Shown piece by piece: positions 18,474 through 27,452 of a DNA stretch of 64,000 nt; position 1 is the stretch's first letter, and the number at the start of each line of letters is the position of its first letter. The stretch lies in contig JAHBTK010000002.1 in the NCBI GenBank assembly GCA_019638625.1, positions 868,001-932,000 on the forward strand, in the 5' to 3' direction. This DNA is from Chitinophagaceae bacterium. Its GTDB lineage: Bacteria; Bacteroidota; Bacteroidia; Chitinophagales; Chitinophagaceae. A program made the position numbers and the translations under genes. The notes under the pieces were generated by a model, which saw only the letters and a program-made list of their open reading frames with translations, ran no database searches and was not told where the DNA came from.

Positions 18474-18534
18474 AAGCAGTAATACGGTAACATTTATTTG
18501 CGTTCTCTAAGATAATACTTTTTATAATAATCCT

Positions 18535-18567
18535 GAAAGTTACCCGATTTTTGGCAGGCATTTCAAA
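18535..18567 (-). promoter_or_regulatory. Putative housekeeping promoter of the ECF sigma gene
   Basis: On the minus strand TTTG (18567-18564) is followed after 21 bases by TAACTTTC (18542-18535), one base off the -7 consensus TAnnTTTG. The start would fall about 55 bases before the sigma gene ATG at 18473. Confidence 0.4.
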
Positions 18568-18655
18568 TTGACGCAAAGGCAAAAGCTCAAGGATAAGCAG
18601 AAAAAGGTAATACAACAGCCATATAGAACTACAGATAGTTATGGAAACATATTCC

Positions 18656-18891
18656 CGCATGAAGATAAAATCATTCTGGGGACAAAGTGAAAACGCAGTG
18701 AAGACACAAGTATGGATTGTAATATCGGTTTATGTCTTAGTAGCCATTGCAAAAGAGAAATTTATGACCAAACAAAGCCTTTACGAAATGCTACAAATTT
18801 TAAGCATCACCATTTTTGAAAAAAACCCATAAATCAACTGTTTCAGCAAACTCAATTACAATATTTCAAAGAGCAAAATTCTAACCGATGA
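18656..18891 (+). pseudogene. IS4-family transposase, C-terminal fragment
   Basis: The reading frame from about 18656 gives KIKSFWGQSENAVKTQVWI, then ISVYVLVAI and SLYEMLQILSITIFEKNP. These are the conserved C-terminal blocks of IS4-type (IS4/IS1634-like) transposases after the catalytic Glu helix. A stop at about 18830 is followed by the family continuation in another frame (INQLFQQTQLQYFKEQNSN) to 18891, so there is a frameshift near the A-rich run at 18819-18825. No N-terminal or catalytic part is present. The frame upstream of the KIKSF block does not match the family. It marks an old transposition or deletion scar upstream of the ECF sigma gene. Confidence 0.8.
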
Positions 18892-19459
18892 CAACCTTTG
18901 ATTTATAACAAAACACTAATGATTAAAAACATAAACGATCCATGGACCATTTATCGTAACTGAGAAGCGATCCAGGCCATAAGGATGATTTAATAAGTGA
19001 GGCAACGCTTTTTAGCTACCTGGGTAAGCTTCATTGGTCCATTACGTTTGAAAAATTAGCATCATTGGTAATGCCTCCTGCGGGTAAGCTAAGCAACAGA
19101 GGGTGCAAAAGCTGGTTGACGGTAGAAGGGGGCATCACATTGATGATAGCTAAATATTATCTGCTATTTAGGGCTTGCTGTTTAACATATTTTTCTATGC
19201 CACGAATACCCGAATGCGCCTGCGGCGTATTCGTATATCAAATTAGTGTTATTAGTTTTTATGCCGGATTGCTGCAGGCATTTTCAAATGATTCTTACAA
19301 AAGTCTTGCAGCAATGATGCTCCCGGATCAATTCCTATATCCCCAAAAGCATATAATCCGCTTAAGATTTTTACGAATTCCGACTAAATATTCGGGTATT
19401 CGAGGCTTTTTCCCCCTTTCTCCCAAATCCAAGGGGCACCTTCAGTTATTCAGCAGCCT
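18892..19459. other. Gap with no supported gene
   Basis: This 568-base stretch lies between the IS4 remnant and the 3' end of the esterase gene. Apart from the palindromic repeat at 19199-19234 I see no conserved coding signal. An open frame on the plus strand from 19065 runs into the esterase on the opposite strand and has no recognisable domain. Confidence 0.6.
19199..19234. repeat. Dispersed repeat unit, copy 2, with hairpin
   Basis: GCCACGAATACCCGAATG repeats the unit seen at 16487. ACGAATAC at 19202-19209 and GTATTCGT at 19227-19234 are perfect inverted arms around a GC-rich centre, so the copy can fold into a hairpin. Confidence 0.45.
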
Positions 19460-21433
19460 CTATTTAAACCGCGCTTCTTCTGTAATGCCTTTCCATGTAT
19501 CCGTACGGAAGGGAGCCGCGGGTAATCCTTCTTTATTGAACAGGTTGGCTTCCATATTATCATCAGCCCAGCCATAGTGCACAGCAACCGGATCTGTAAC
19601 AGCATCGCTCCAAACAATTACTTTCCCATCACGTATCTCCGCTTTGGCCCAATAAAATTTCTTGTCGGCGCCTGCTATTTCAAAACCGTGCAGGTATCCA
19701 TACTTTCCATGAGCTATTAAACCACTGCCGGTATTACTGAAGCTGAGCACTATTCTATTCCCTTCTTTTTGCATGGATTGGTAGCGTGGTCCCCGGGCAA
19801 TCACATTTTGCCCGTATACCATTTTTAGCGCCTGAAGCGCCAGTCTTCTCCCTACCTCCTGCTTATTGGTAGGATGAATATCTTTTGGATCGCCAACATC
19901 GTGTATAACCGCCATACCGGTTTTAGGAGAAGCCTGGAGTGTCAGATCCTGCGCCTCCCGAAGCTCGGCCCAACTGCTTCCTTTAGTGCTATTGCCACCC
20001 GCAGCATCAAAGCTGGCCAATTGTACAAATAAAAAAGGGAAGGTTTCCTGCCAGCGGTCTCGCCAGTCTTTGATCATTAATGGAAATGACTGACGGTACT
20101 GATAAGCACGCCCCGCATTGGATTCGCCCTGGTACCAGATGGCGCCCTGCATAGCGTAGGGGATGAGCGGAGCGATCATAGTATTGTACAATAAAGCACC
20201 GGCATCATTAGGTCCCGCAAACTGTTTATTGTCAACCGAGGATTCTATCCTGTACTTCCAGGTTCCTGCAAGTGATTGCTCATAGGTATTCCGGCTGATC
20301 TTCATGTCTTCCGGCTTACCGGTAAATCCACTTCTTCCACCCGGATCTTCAATACGAACAGCAATACTGTTTTTTCGCGTACGAAGTTGGGAGGGCTCCA
20401 GTATATAAGTTCGTTCCGTTGAAGTTTTAACAGAAGTACTTCCTATCTTAACGCCGTTAACGTATGTGTCATCTAAACCATCAATGGTGCCGAGTGAAAG
20501 CACCAGGCGCTGTCCGGAAAGAGAATCAGGTAAGTCAAACTCACTACGAAACCATACCGCTCCGTCATGAAGTATGAAATTACCACGGTCGAAGTGACGG
20601 GGCAGCTCAATTGTTTTCCAGTCGCTGTCATCAAAAGAAGCGGCTGACCAGGACTGTACTTCGGCAGGTGTGGGTAATCCACCCTGCAACTCGTTAATGG
20701 TATTGTCAAGCTTTGCTTTGCGTTTCGCGCCAAGCGCTTCCAGGGAAGAAGGCATGGCATCCACCACATCCGAAAATTCGCTAAAGCTTTTCATTGCTTC
20801 TTTGCTGATCCAGGTTTCCACGATAGTACCGCCCCATGAAGTGTTGATCAGCCCGACAGGAATGCCTAACTGACGATACAATTCCCTTGCAAAAAAATAA
20901 CCTACGGCGGTAAAATTCCCGACATTTTCCGGGGTTGCCGCCTTCCATTTCCCTCCCGGCAAATCATCTTTGGGTATTAAGCTGATCTCCCGCGGCACTT
21001 CAAAATGACGGATCAACGGATAATTAGCTGCAGCTATTTCTTCCTTTGCATGATCAGATCGGTTAACAGTCCATTGCATATTGGACTGACCGGAACATAT
21101 CCAAACTTCACCGATCAATACATCGTCAAGAGTTATCGTATTCTTCTTCCCTTTTACTATCAACGTGTAGGGGCGGCCTTCCTTTTCCGCATCGAGCCGG
21201 AGCATCCATTTGCCATCTCTCCCCGCTTTTACCGTTTTTATTTTACCGGAAATTCCACTGCCTGCCAACTCAACAGTTACTTTTTCACCGGCATCTGCCC
21301 AGCCCCAGACAGGAATAGGCTTATGTCGCTGGAGCACCATGTGTGAATCAAAAATTTTGGGCAGGCGGACATCCGCATGAGCAGAACAAACAAAGAGCAG
21401 GAATAAGAAAGAAAAGGACATTATGGGTTTCAT
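19460..21433 (-). CDS. Sialate O-acetylesterase-like SGNH hydrolase
   Basis: Secreted esterase of 657 residues with a signal peptide ending near residue 20 (FLLFVCSAHA). The SGNH/GDSL catalytic parts are split: block I ICSGQSNMQW with nucleophile Ser117; a glycoside-hydrolase-2-type jelly-roll insert (about 270-400); then WYQGESNAG and the late block DIHPTNKQEVGRR with the catalytic Asp and His. The family removes acetyl groups from sialic acids or, in many Bacteroidota, from acetylated plant glycans such as xylan. It is encoded alone on the minus strand, just downstream of a SusD fossil, which suggests it was once part of a larger polysaccharide locus. Confidence 0.9.
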   Translation of the reverse strand: MKPIMSFSFLFLLFVCSAHADVRLPKIFDSHMVLQRHKPIPVWGWADAGEKVTVELAGSGISGKIKTVKAGRDGKWMLRLDAEKEGRPYTLIVKGKKNTITLDDVLIGEVWICSGQSNMQWTVNRSDHAKEEIAAANYPLIRHFEVPREISLIPKDDLPGGKWKAATPENVGNFTAVGYFFARELYRQLGIPVGLINTSWGGTIVETWISKEAMKSFSEFSDVVDAMPSSLEALGAKRKAKLDNTINELQGGLPTPAEVQSWSAASFDDSDWKTIELPRHFDRGNFILHDGAVWFRSEFDLPDSLSGQRLVLSLGTIDGLDDTYVNGVKIGSTSVKTSTERTYILEPSQLRTRKNSIAVRIEDPGGRSGFTGKPEDMKISRNTYEQSLAGTWKYRIESSVDNKQFAGPNDAGALLYNTMIAPLIPYAMQGAIWYQGESNAGRAYQYRQSFPLMIKDWRDRWQETFPFLFVQLASFDAAGGNSTKGSSWAELREAQDLTLQASPKTGMAVIHDVGDPKDIHPTNKQEVGRRLALQALKMVYGQNVIARGPRYQSMQKEGNRIVLSFSNTGSGLIAHGKYGYLHGFEIAGADKKFYWAKAEIRDGKVIVWSDAVTDPVAVHYGWADDNMEANLFNKEGLPAAPFRTDTWKGITEEARFK

Positions 21434-21594
21434 AAAATTGACATAAAAGATGAAACAATTAACCCAATTGTTTTTTTCTGAACAATTGTGGTCATTTTAT
21501 ACTTCCTGCCAATATAAGACAATATCCCTGATCTATTTATAACAGGGGCATTACTAATTGTAGTAAGGTTGGCAACCTTAAAATCACCTCTTGT

Positions 21595-21729
21595 TTAATA
21601 GCCGGGATTTTGTTCTAACATAGGGTTACGATCAACCGCATTCCGGGGTGAAGGCAAAAAGTAGTTTTTCACCGGAACAAACTCTATTCCTTCCAACATG
21701 AAATAATCGCCCATTCCACATTCTATAAA
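21595..21729 (-). pseudogene. SusD/RagB C-terminal fragment
   Basis: Read on the minus strand from 21729, the frame gives FIECGMGDYFMLEGIEF followed by VPVKNYFLPSPRNAVDRN and PMLEQNPGY with a TAA at 21597-21595. This is the standard ending of SusD-family lipoproteins. Upstream the frame is broken by a stop and family similarity is lost, so only about 44 codons survive. No SusC gene is nearby. The fragment lies 162 bases upstream of the esterase start in the same orientation. Confidence 0.75.
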
Positions 21730-22006
21730 CGCTGTTCTTAATCATTGCCGGTTCACCGCCGTATCTTCCAGCCAGATATTGATATCCCCGGCAAATAAAA
21801 ATAAACCCGTTTTTTAAGAAGTAAGGCAACAGGTTTTTTTAAAAATGTTAATTACTGTAATATTTTTTCCTCTTTTCTAAACCATCGCTGTTTTTCTTCC
21901 GTATAATTAAATTAAGGCTATCCAGGTACAATAAAACAATGACGCTGAGTTGTATCAGGATCCGATATCCAATGCCACAGGCATATTATTAAACAATAAT
22001 TGATTT

Positions 22007-23080
22007 ATGAAAAAACTTTTTGTATTTCCTGCCGCCATCCTGATCCTGGCAGCATCCTGTAAGAAAGATAATGCTCCCGCGGAACAGTTCTCTAATCAGC
22101 GGGACGCTGAAAAAATGACAGCATTTTTTGAAAAATATGCCGGCAAACAGGAGTCCTTTTCTGTAGAGGTGTCTACAGGCGGAACCATCACCACCTCTAA
22201 AGGAACCAAAATTATTTTTCCGGGTGGAGCTTTTGCCACGCCGGCCGGCGGAGCAGTTACCGGTTCTGTTACCGTGAAGGTGACAGACGTATTTGAAGTA
22301 ACCGACATGATACTAAATAACAAACCTACGCTTACGGTAAGTGGCGAACAGTTGATCTCGTTTGGAGAGATCCGTGTGGATGCAGAACAGGACGGACAGC
22401 CATTGGCTTTGGCCAGGAACAACAACGGTGTACAGGTAGTATTTCCGATAGGTGCAGGCGCCGGACAGGGAGAATTGAAGGAAATACCTTTGTGGGATGG
22501 GATAGAACCGGAGACCGGCATACAGGAGATATCGGGACATAACCACGAAAACCAGGTCACTACCACCACCCAGACTTATTATACTTATCCGGGTATAACC
22601 TGGGAACAAATTGCCAGCGCCGCCACAGCCTCAGCAACTGAAACAAGTTTTCGGCTGGACAGCCTGGGGACATGGAGAAACTGTGATATCCTGGTGGGCG
22701 ATCCCCGTCCGAAGACAACCGTATTGTGCTACCTGGGAGAACATTTCAATAATCAAACCGGAACAAACTATTCCGGAACAGAGCCCAGTTCCGTTTACTT
22801 TAAGTTGAAAAATGAAAACACTTTGATCAAGTTGTATAATATAATATTAAACCCCGTGGCAGGTAAAGAAGGGTTCCTGAGTTATCAAAATAGTTTCCCT
22901 ATAGGTGCAGAGGGTTCCTTCCTCGCTATCAGCGCTAAAGATGATAAATTTTATGCGCAGATAAAAGACATAACCATCAACCCGGTATCCGGAAATAATT
23001 ACTTCGGTATCCAGTTTGAGATGCAGGAGGTTTCCGAATCTCAATTAATCGGATTGATAAACGATATGAAAAATAAATAG
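22007..23080 (+). CDS. Hypothetical lipoprotein with ZU5-like beta domain
   Basis: A predicted lipoprotein of 357 residues (lipobox LAASC, Cys19). Residues about 45-150 look like a ZU5-like or carboxypeptidase-regulatory-like beta domain (GGTITTSKGTKIIFPGGAF, GSVTVKVTDV), found in many Bacteroidota surface lipoproteins. The C-terminal part (about 175-355) has no family I recognise and contains an HNHENQVTTTTQTYYTYPG segment. The gene stands alone on the plus strand, and the upstream 21830-22006 is AT-rich without a clear promoter. Function unknown. Confidence 0.75.
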   Translation: MKKLFVFPAAILILAASCKKDNAPAEQFSNQRDAEKMTAFFEKYAGKQESFSVEVSTGGTITTSKGTKIIFPGGAFATPAGGAVTGSVTVKVTDVFEVTDMILNNKPTLTVSGEQLISFGEIRVDAEQDGQPLALARNNNGVQVVFPIGAGAGQGELKEIPLWDGIEPETGIQEISGHNHENQVTTTTQTYYTYPGITWEQIASAATASATETSFRLDSLGTWRNCDILVGDPRPKTTVLCYLGEHFNNQTGTNYSGTEPSSVYFKLKNENTLIKLYNIILNPVAGKEGFLSYQNSFPIGAEGSFLAISAKDDKFYAQIKDITINPVSGNNYFGIQFEMQEVSESQLIGLINDMKNK

Positions 23081-23100
23081 GATAAAGGGTTATAAAGCGA

Positions 23101-23135
23101 AAAGGGGTTGCTCATTACCAGGCAACTCCTTTTTT
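23101..23135 (+). terminator. Rho-independent terminator between convergent genes
   Basis: AAGGGGTTGC (23102-23111) pairs with GCAACTCCTT (23122-23131), 10 base pairs with one G-T, followed by a T-run. It lies 21 bases after the lipoprotein stop. The A-rich left flank makes it a candidate for both strands, serving also the convergent gene ending at 23147. Confidence 0.75.
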
Positions 23136-23146
23136 ATTAAAGCTTC

Positions 23147-24154
23147 TCAGATGGCCATCAGGCTGCATCCTCTTATATCGCTGTTGTCTACCCGACCCAA
23201 CACTTCAAAGCTTCCGTCAGGGTATAGTCTGCCGGCATCATCCGTTGCAATAAATGAGGCAGAATAAATATTTGCCAGGTCTATAACATTAATAATACCG
23301 CTTTGAGCCCGGGTATTATCCCTATATATTTCAAACGGGTCGTCCTCATTGCGTATAACCACTTTCATCCAGGGCGGACAATAAAATCTCCCCTTCCCTT
23401 TTGAATAGGCCTGAGACAGCAACTCCGTCATTCCGTATTCTGAGTGAACAGCCTGCACCCCAAAGGCTGCTGTAAGTTTAGTATGTACCTCTTCCCGTAA
23501 CAGTTCCTTTCTCCTGCCCTTCATCCCACCCGTTTCCATGATAATGGTATGTTGTAACGGCATCGGGTACGCGTCGGCAAAATCAAGTAACCCAAAAGTG
23601 ACGCCGATCAGTAAGGTTTGCTGATGACCTTTCTCCAGGGCCGCTATGGTATCTGCCAGTTCCCTGTGGTTATGCAGGTAGAAGCCGCCGGAAGGGTGTC
23701 CGCTCCTTTTTATCAGGGCATCTACCATAAACGTAAGGGAGGAGTTCTGTCTTTCCAGGTAAGAGGGCAGCAGGCCCAGGATACAATATTTCTCCGGATT
23801 TCCGTAAAATAGCTCAAACGCTTTGATAAAGCTCTCCGTATATATAGCGGGGTCTTTTATATAGTGCCTGCTGCTAACCATTTTTGTGGTACCGCTGCTC
23901 TCGAAAACAAGAGCGGGTACAAACGGGGCGCTGACAACCCGGTGTGTTTTAAAGAATGCGATCGGCAAAAAAGGGATTTGTGATATCTCCCCTGTTGTTT
24001 CCGGGTTTTTATGAACCAGTTGACAATACTGCCGGTAAACCGGGTTGTTTTTATACTGAAACCTGAACATATCCAGTGCCAGGCTTTCAAAGGTTGAAAT
24101 GTTAAAATCAAATATCCTTTGACTTAAGTCGTTATAGTCGGGTGTATTATTCAA
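23147..24154 (-). CDS. LuxE-like acyl-protein synthetase domain protein
   Basis: A 335-residue protein of the acyl-protein synthetase/LuxE branch of the adenylating (ANL) superfamily. Visible motifs are the phosphate-binding-like FESSGTTKMVSSRHY (about 88-102), EYGMTELLSQAYSKG (about 238-252, the A5-like motif) and VIDLANIYSASFIATDDAGRL (about 288-308, the A7-like Asp). In luminous bacteria LuxE activates fatty acids as acyl-adenylates, but there are no lux genes here. In Bacteroidota these proteins are often encoded near lipid or cell-surface genes. The substrate and partner are unknown. Confidence 0.78.
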   Translation of the reverse strand: MNNTPDYNDLSQRIFDFNISTFESLALDMFRFQYKNNPVYRQYCQLVHKNPETTGEISQIPFLPIAFFKTHRVVSAPFVPALVFESSGTTKMVSSRHYIKDPAIYTESFIKAFELFYGNPEKYCILGLLPSYLERQNSSLTFMVDALIKRSGHPSGGFYLHNHRELADTIAALEKGHQQTLLIGVTFGLLDFADAYPMPLQHTIIMETGGMKGRRKELLREEVHTKLTAAFGVQAVHSEYGMTELLSQAYSKGKGRFYCPPWMKVVIRNEDDPFEIYRDNTRAQSGIINVIDLANIYSASFIATDDAGRLYPDGSFEVLGRVDNSDIRGCSLMAI

Positions 24155-24260
24155 ATGGAATATTTACATTTGTTTAAATATAATATAGAAACTGCTGGTG
24201 TACGTTTTGGGTTGTAAAGAAAGAGCATAGCGTTTCAAAAGACACAACTAAAATATTCAG

Positions 24261-24755
24261 ATGAAACAGATTTGCGGGTTAGTTACATTGTTTGTTTTTC
24301 TTATTTCCTGCGACAAAGATAAGTATGAATCAAGACCTTCACTGAAGTTTAAAGAAATGAGCGGCAATTATCTGCCCAAGCCACCTTCTACCGGTCAGGG
24401 CTACGTTCTGTTCGTTACCCTGGAGTACACAGATGCCGAAGGCGATCTGGCGGGAATTCCTATCATGTTTGAGAAAAAATCATTTGCCGATACACTATGC
24501 CTCGATCCGGATGCGCCCAACCCCTCTTACATAGATACCGCAAGCACCATTTTTTCTTTTCCGACAGATCTCCCCCCCAGTAATAATCAGAAAGGAGAAA
24601 TAACAATCAGACTTACTGAGAATCAATTCCAGAGAGTCAGGTGTGCAAATGCCATCGACTCAATCGAGCAGGCTGTGTTTAAGTTCTGGTTTAGAGATGC
24701 TGCCGGCAATGCATCAGATACAGCCACGACCGAACCCATTACCATCGAAAAATAA
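24261..24755 (+). CDS. Hypothetical lipoprotein
   Basis: A 164-residue predicted lipoprotein (lipobox FLISC, Cys16) with no recognised domain. The body looks beta-rich (YVLFVTLEYTDAEGDLAGIP; AVFKFWFRDAAGNASDT), and the wording DAEGDLAG is typical of immunoglobulin-like lipoprotein families of Chitinophagaceae. It is divergent from the LuxE-like gene with a 106-base gap and lies 77 bases before the M42 peptidase gene. Function unknown. Confidence 0.7.
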   Translation: MKQICGLVTLFVFLISCDKDKYESRPSLKFKEMSGNYLPKPPSTGQGYVLFVTLEYTDAEGDLAGIPIMFEKKSFADTLCLDPDAPNPSYIDTASTIFSFPTDLPPSNNQKGEITIRLTENQFQRVRCANAIDSIEQAVFKFWFRDAAGNASDTATTEPITIEK

Positions 24756-24803
24756 TTGCTTTTACCGGGCTTCCATGCTCTTCGTGTTTTCAAATGCAAT
24801 GAT

Positions 24804-24811
24804 TACATTTG
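24804..24811 (+). promoter_or_regulatory. -7 promoter element of the M42 peptidase gene
   Basis: TACATTTG at 24804-24811 matches TAnnTTTG exactly, about 22 bases before the ATG at 24833. This favours that ATG over an in-frame TTG at 24809, which lies inside the promoter element. The -33 region (TTCG near 24781) is poor. Confidence 0.5.
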
Positions 24812-24832
24812 AAGCCTGTAATTCATTATACT

Positions 24833-25957
24833 ATGTCGAAACAAACAAAAGAAAAAACTACCAAAGCGAAACAGAAACCCGTATTAACGCCCGGATCACT
24901 CTCCTTTTTCAGAAATTACATTAATAATCCGTCTCCTGTCGGCTTTGAAAGCAGCGGGCAAAAATTGTGGCTGGACTATATTAAACCCTATATAGATGAT
25001 AAAATGGTGGACCCTTATGGTTCCGCCGTGGGAATTATCAATCCCGGGGAAAAATTTAAAGTGGTGATAGAAGCCCATGCTGATGAAATAAGCTGGTTTG
25101 TGAACTATATCACGAATGATGGTTTGATATACCTTAAACGAAACGGGGGAGTTGATCACCAGATCGCACCCTCCATGAGGGTTTTGATCCATGGAAAAAA
25201 GGGCGCTGTTAAAGCGGTTTTCGGCTGGCCGGCTATTCATACCCGGATAGGCAGCGGTGAAAAGGAAACACAACCAAAAGTAGACAATCTTTTTCTTGAT
25301 TGCGGTGCCCGCAGTAAGAAGGAAGTGGAACAACTGGGCATTCATATCGGGTCTGTGGTAACCTATGAAGAGGGTTTCGGTGAACTGGCCAATGGTTATT
25401 ATATAGGCAGGGCTATGGATAACCGGGTAGGTGGATTTATGATTGCCGAAGTAGCCCGCCTGCTGAAAGAAAACAAAAAGAAACTTCCTTTTGGCTTATA
25501 TGTTGTAAATGCCGTGCAGGAGGAAATCGGCCTGCGGGGGGCGGAGATGATCGCGAGGAGAATTAAACCCGATGTAGCGATCATTACAGACGTAACCCAC
25601 GATACCACTACTCCTATGATCAATAAAATAGTAGAAGGGGATATTAGTTGTGGTAAGGGTCCTTCTTTGGCTTATGCGCCTGCCATACACAATAAGCTGC
25701 TTTCCTTTGTGCAGGATGTGGCGGAAGACAAGAAAATTCCCGTGCAGTTGCGAACACTCAGCCGCAGTACCGGCACCGACACCGATTCTTTTGCGTATGC
25801 CAACGACGGTTGCCCCTCCGTGCTGATATCCATACCATTGAGATATATGCACACCACGGTAGAGATGTTGCATAAAGACGATGTAGAGAACACCATCCGG
25901 CTGATGTATGAAACCCTGCTGAAACTAAGCCCCAAAACCAACCTGAGCTATCTATAA
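24833..25957 (+). CDS. M42-family metallopeptidase (glutamyl aminopeptidase-like)
   Basis: Cytoplasmic co-catalytic dinuclear zinc aminopeptidase of 374 residues from the ATG at 24833. Ligand motifs of the M42 family are present in order: EAHADEI (His), GRAMDNRVGG (bridging Asp), NAVQEEIGLRGA (catalytic and binding Glu pair), TDVTHDT (Asp) and the late RYMHTTVE (His). The usual apical-domain insertion lies between the first two. M42 enzymes form large tetrahedral assemblies that trim peptides to amino acids. The basic N-terminal leader (MSKQTKEKTTKAKQKP) is unusual. A membrane-protein gene follows 7 bases after the stop. Confidence 0.92.
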   Translation: MSKQTKEKTTKAKQKPVLTPGSLSFFRNYINNPSPVGFESSGQKLWLDYIKPYIDDKMVDPYGSAVGIINPGEKFKVVIEAHADEISWFVNYITNDGLIYLKRNGGVDHQIAPSMRVLIHGKKGAVKAVFGWPAIHTRIGSGEKETQPKVDNLFLDCGARSKKEVEQLGIHIGSVVTYEEGFGELANGYYIGRAMDNRVGGFMIAEVARLLKENKKKLPFGLYVVNAVQEEIGLRGAEMIARRIKPDVAIITDVTHDTTTPMINKIVEGDISCGKGPSLAYAPAIHNKLLSFVQDVAEDKKIPVQLRTLSRSTGTDTDSFAYANDGCPSVLISIPLRYMHTTVEMLHKDDVENTIRLMYETLLKLSPKTNLSYL

Positions 25958-25964
25958 CTGAGCC

Positions 25965-26492
25965 TTGTATCTACGTACATTATATAAATACAAAAAATGG
26001 CTGTTCTGGCTTGTAACAATAGTCATTGTTATACAGGGCATCATTTTTTTAAAGCAGGGCGCGGTAGCGACTCCTTTCTTTAACTATGGCATGTACTCCG
26101 AAAAGATCCCTTACCTGGATAATTATCCCGTTTATAAAATTTATGCAAATGGGAAATTATTGCAGGGAAACGACTTTAGCATACAGGGCTGGGACAGGAT
26201 ATATGTACCGCTGCTGAAGTTTGAAGGAAAGGATACGGTAAATGCGGAAATGATAGATATCCGGAACCGCCTTCTCTACAAACTGCGATTAGGAAGTCTT
26301 GACCGGAAAAATGCCCACTTTGAAAACCCGGATTTTGACGATCAGGACTTTTACTCCTGGTACAGGCAATACCTGTCCTGTGTGACGGGAGTTTCCGTGA
26401 ATGACCTGTTAATTGTAAAACAAGATTACCAATGGAATGGAAGCAGACTCCTTCCGGGGGACTCCCTGGTGATTTGGCCAACGATCCCCTGA
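25965..26492 (+). CDS. Single-pass membrane protein, unknown function
   Basis: A 175-residue protein with one N-terminal transmembrane helix (about 13-30, LFWLVTIVIVIQGIIFL) and a soluble part predicted outside the cytoplasm. TTG at 25965 is the only plausible start, because a stop precedes it in frame and no ATG follows near the N-terminus. The gene starts 7 bases after the M42 peptidase stop and overlaps the next membrane-protein gene, suggesting an operon. The GMYSEKIPYLDNYPVYKIYANGK segment resembles proteins encoded beside HTTM-type membrane proteins. Function unknown. Confidence 0.7.
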   Translation: MYLRTLYKYKKWLFWLVTIVIVIQGIIFLKQGAVATPFFNYGMYSEKIPYLDNYPVYKIYANGKLLQGNDFSIQGWDRIYVPLLKFEGKDTVNAEMIDIRNRLLYKLRLGSLDRKNAHFENPDFDDQDFYSWYRQYLSCVTGVSVNDLLIVKQDYQWNGSRLLPGDSLVIWPTIP

Positions 26493-27322
26493 TCCGGAGG
26501 CAGCAAACCCGGGTAATTTACCTGTATCTGCTGATCACCATCCTGTTGTTTTTCGACAGGTGGCTGAATGGTATGCTGCTAACCCAGTTGCAGCCCTCTT
26601 TTTTTGTCAATCAAATGAATGTGACAATGTGGGGGCAAATGCTTACCGGCATCCACGAGGTGTTTATAAATAACCCGAACGCCTGTAAGTGGGCGGATGC
26701 CTTGCTGTTGCTGTTGCCACTGGTGTATACAGCGCTGCACCTGAAAAACAAGGTATCGTTAAAACTGGCTACAGGGCTGGGTATTCTGATCTTCAACTTT
26801 GTTTATGTACAATGTTATGTGGTATATCCTTCCAACTCTATTGAGGGACATATCGGCTGGCTGATCTTTCCGGTGGTGTTACTGTGCCATAACCCTGTAA
26901 AATTCAGCCTGGCATTACGTTTTATACGTTACGCGTTACTGTATTTTTTTGTTTCGGCCGGGTTGTGGAAAATCAGGAATGCCGGGCTGTTTTACCCGGA
27001 TCAGATGAGCGCCACCATTCTTTATCAGCATACGGCTTTGCTGGTGACTGCACCGGATTCTTTTTTAAGCAGCGCTTACTACTGGCTGGCAGGGCATTCC
27101 GTAATCAGTTATCTTTTATACCTGGCAGCCACCCTGCTGGAACTGGCATTCGTGATCGGTTTCTTCACTGTAAAAGCAGATAAAATATTGCTCCTGCTGT
27201 TTTTCGTCTTCATGATAACAGACATCCTGGTAATGCGGATAAAATACTGGGAAATATCATACCTGATCATTCCTTTGTTCTTTTCCACCAAAGAGATATT
27301 CTCCATAAGGCCTTCCCGGTAG
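26432..27322 (+). CDS. HTTM/DoxX-like multipass membrane protein
   Basis: An integral inner-membrane protein of up to 296 residues with about seven to eight hydrophobic segments; RFIRYALLYFFVSAGLWKIRN followed by an extracytoplasmic loop is reminiscent of HTTM (horizontally transferred transmembrane, vitamin-K-carboxylase-like) and DoxX proteins. The ATG at 26432 overlaps the previous gene by 61 bases; an in-frame TTG at 26474 would reduce the overlap to 19 bases and removes a polar leader, so the true start may be there. Probably works with the product of 25965-26492. No catalytic residues recognised. Confidence 0.68.
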   Translation: MEWKQTPSGGLPGDLANDPLIRRQQTRVIYLYLLITILLFFDRWLNGMLLTQLQPSFFVNQMNVTMWGQMLTGIHEVFINNPNACKWADALLLLLPLVYTALHLKNKVSLKLATGLGILIFNFVYVQCYVVYPSNSIEGHIGWLIFPVVLLCHNPVKFSLALRFIRYALLYFFVSAGLWKIRNAGLFYPDQMSATILYQHTALLVTAPDSFLSSAYYWLAGHSVISYLLYLAATLLELAFVIGFFTVKADKILLLLFFVFMITDILVMRIKYWEISYLIIPLFFSTKEIFSIRPSR

Positions 27323-27452
27323 CAGCTCTTTGTTACAAATATCTAAAATACTGTAATGGTATTTTTGTTATTTTGCTGCATATTAATCCTGTCTCTTGTA
27401 AAGCTGCCTGATCCTTTGAAGGATATCAACTTCATTCAAACTTCTAAGTTCA

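Noticed and set aside
19065..19577. 170-codon open frame on the plus strand
   Set aside because: It runs into the well-supported esterase gene on the opposite strand and its sequence looks random, with a palindromic repeat inside.
23147..24154. Possible bioluminescence (lux) gene
   Set aside because: Only the LuxE-like domain is present; no luciferase or reductase genes are nearby, and the family is widespread in non-luminous Bacteroidota.
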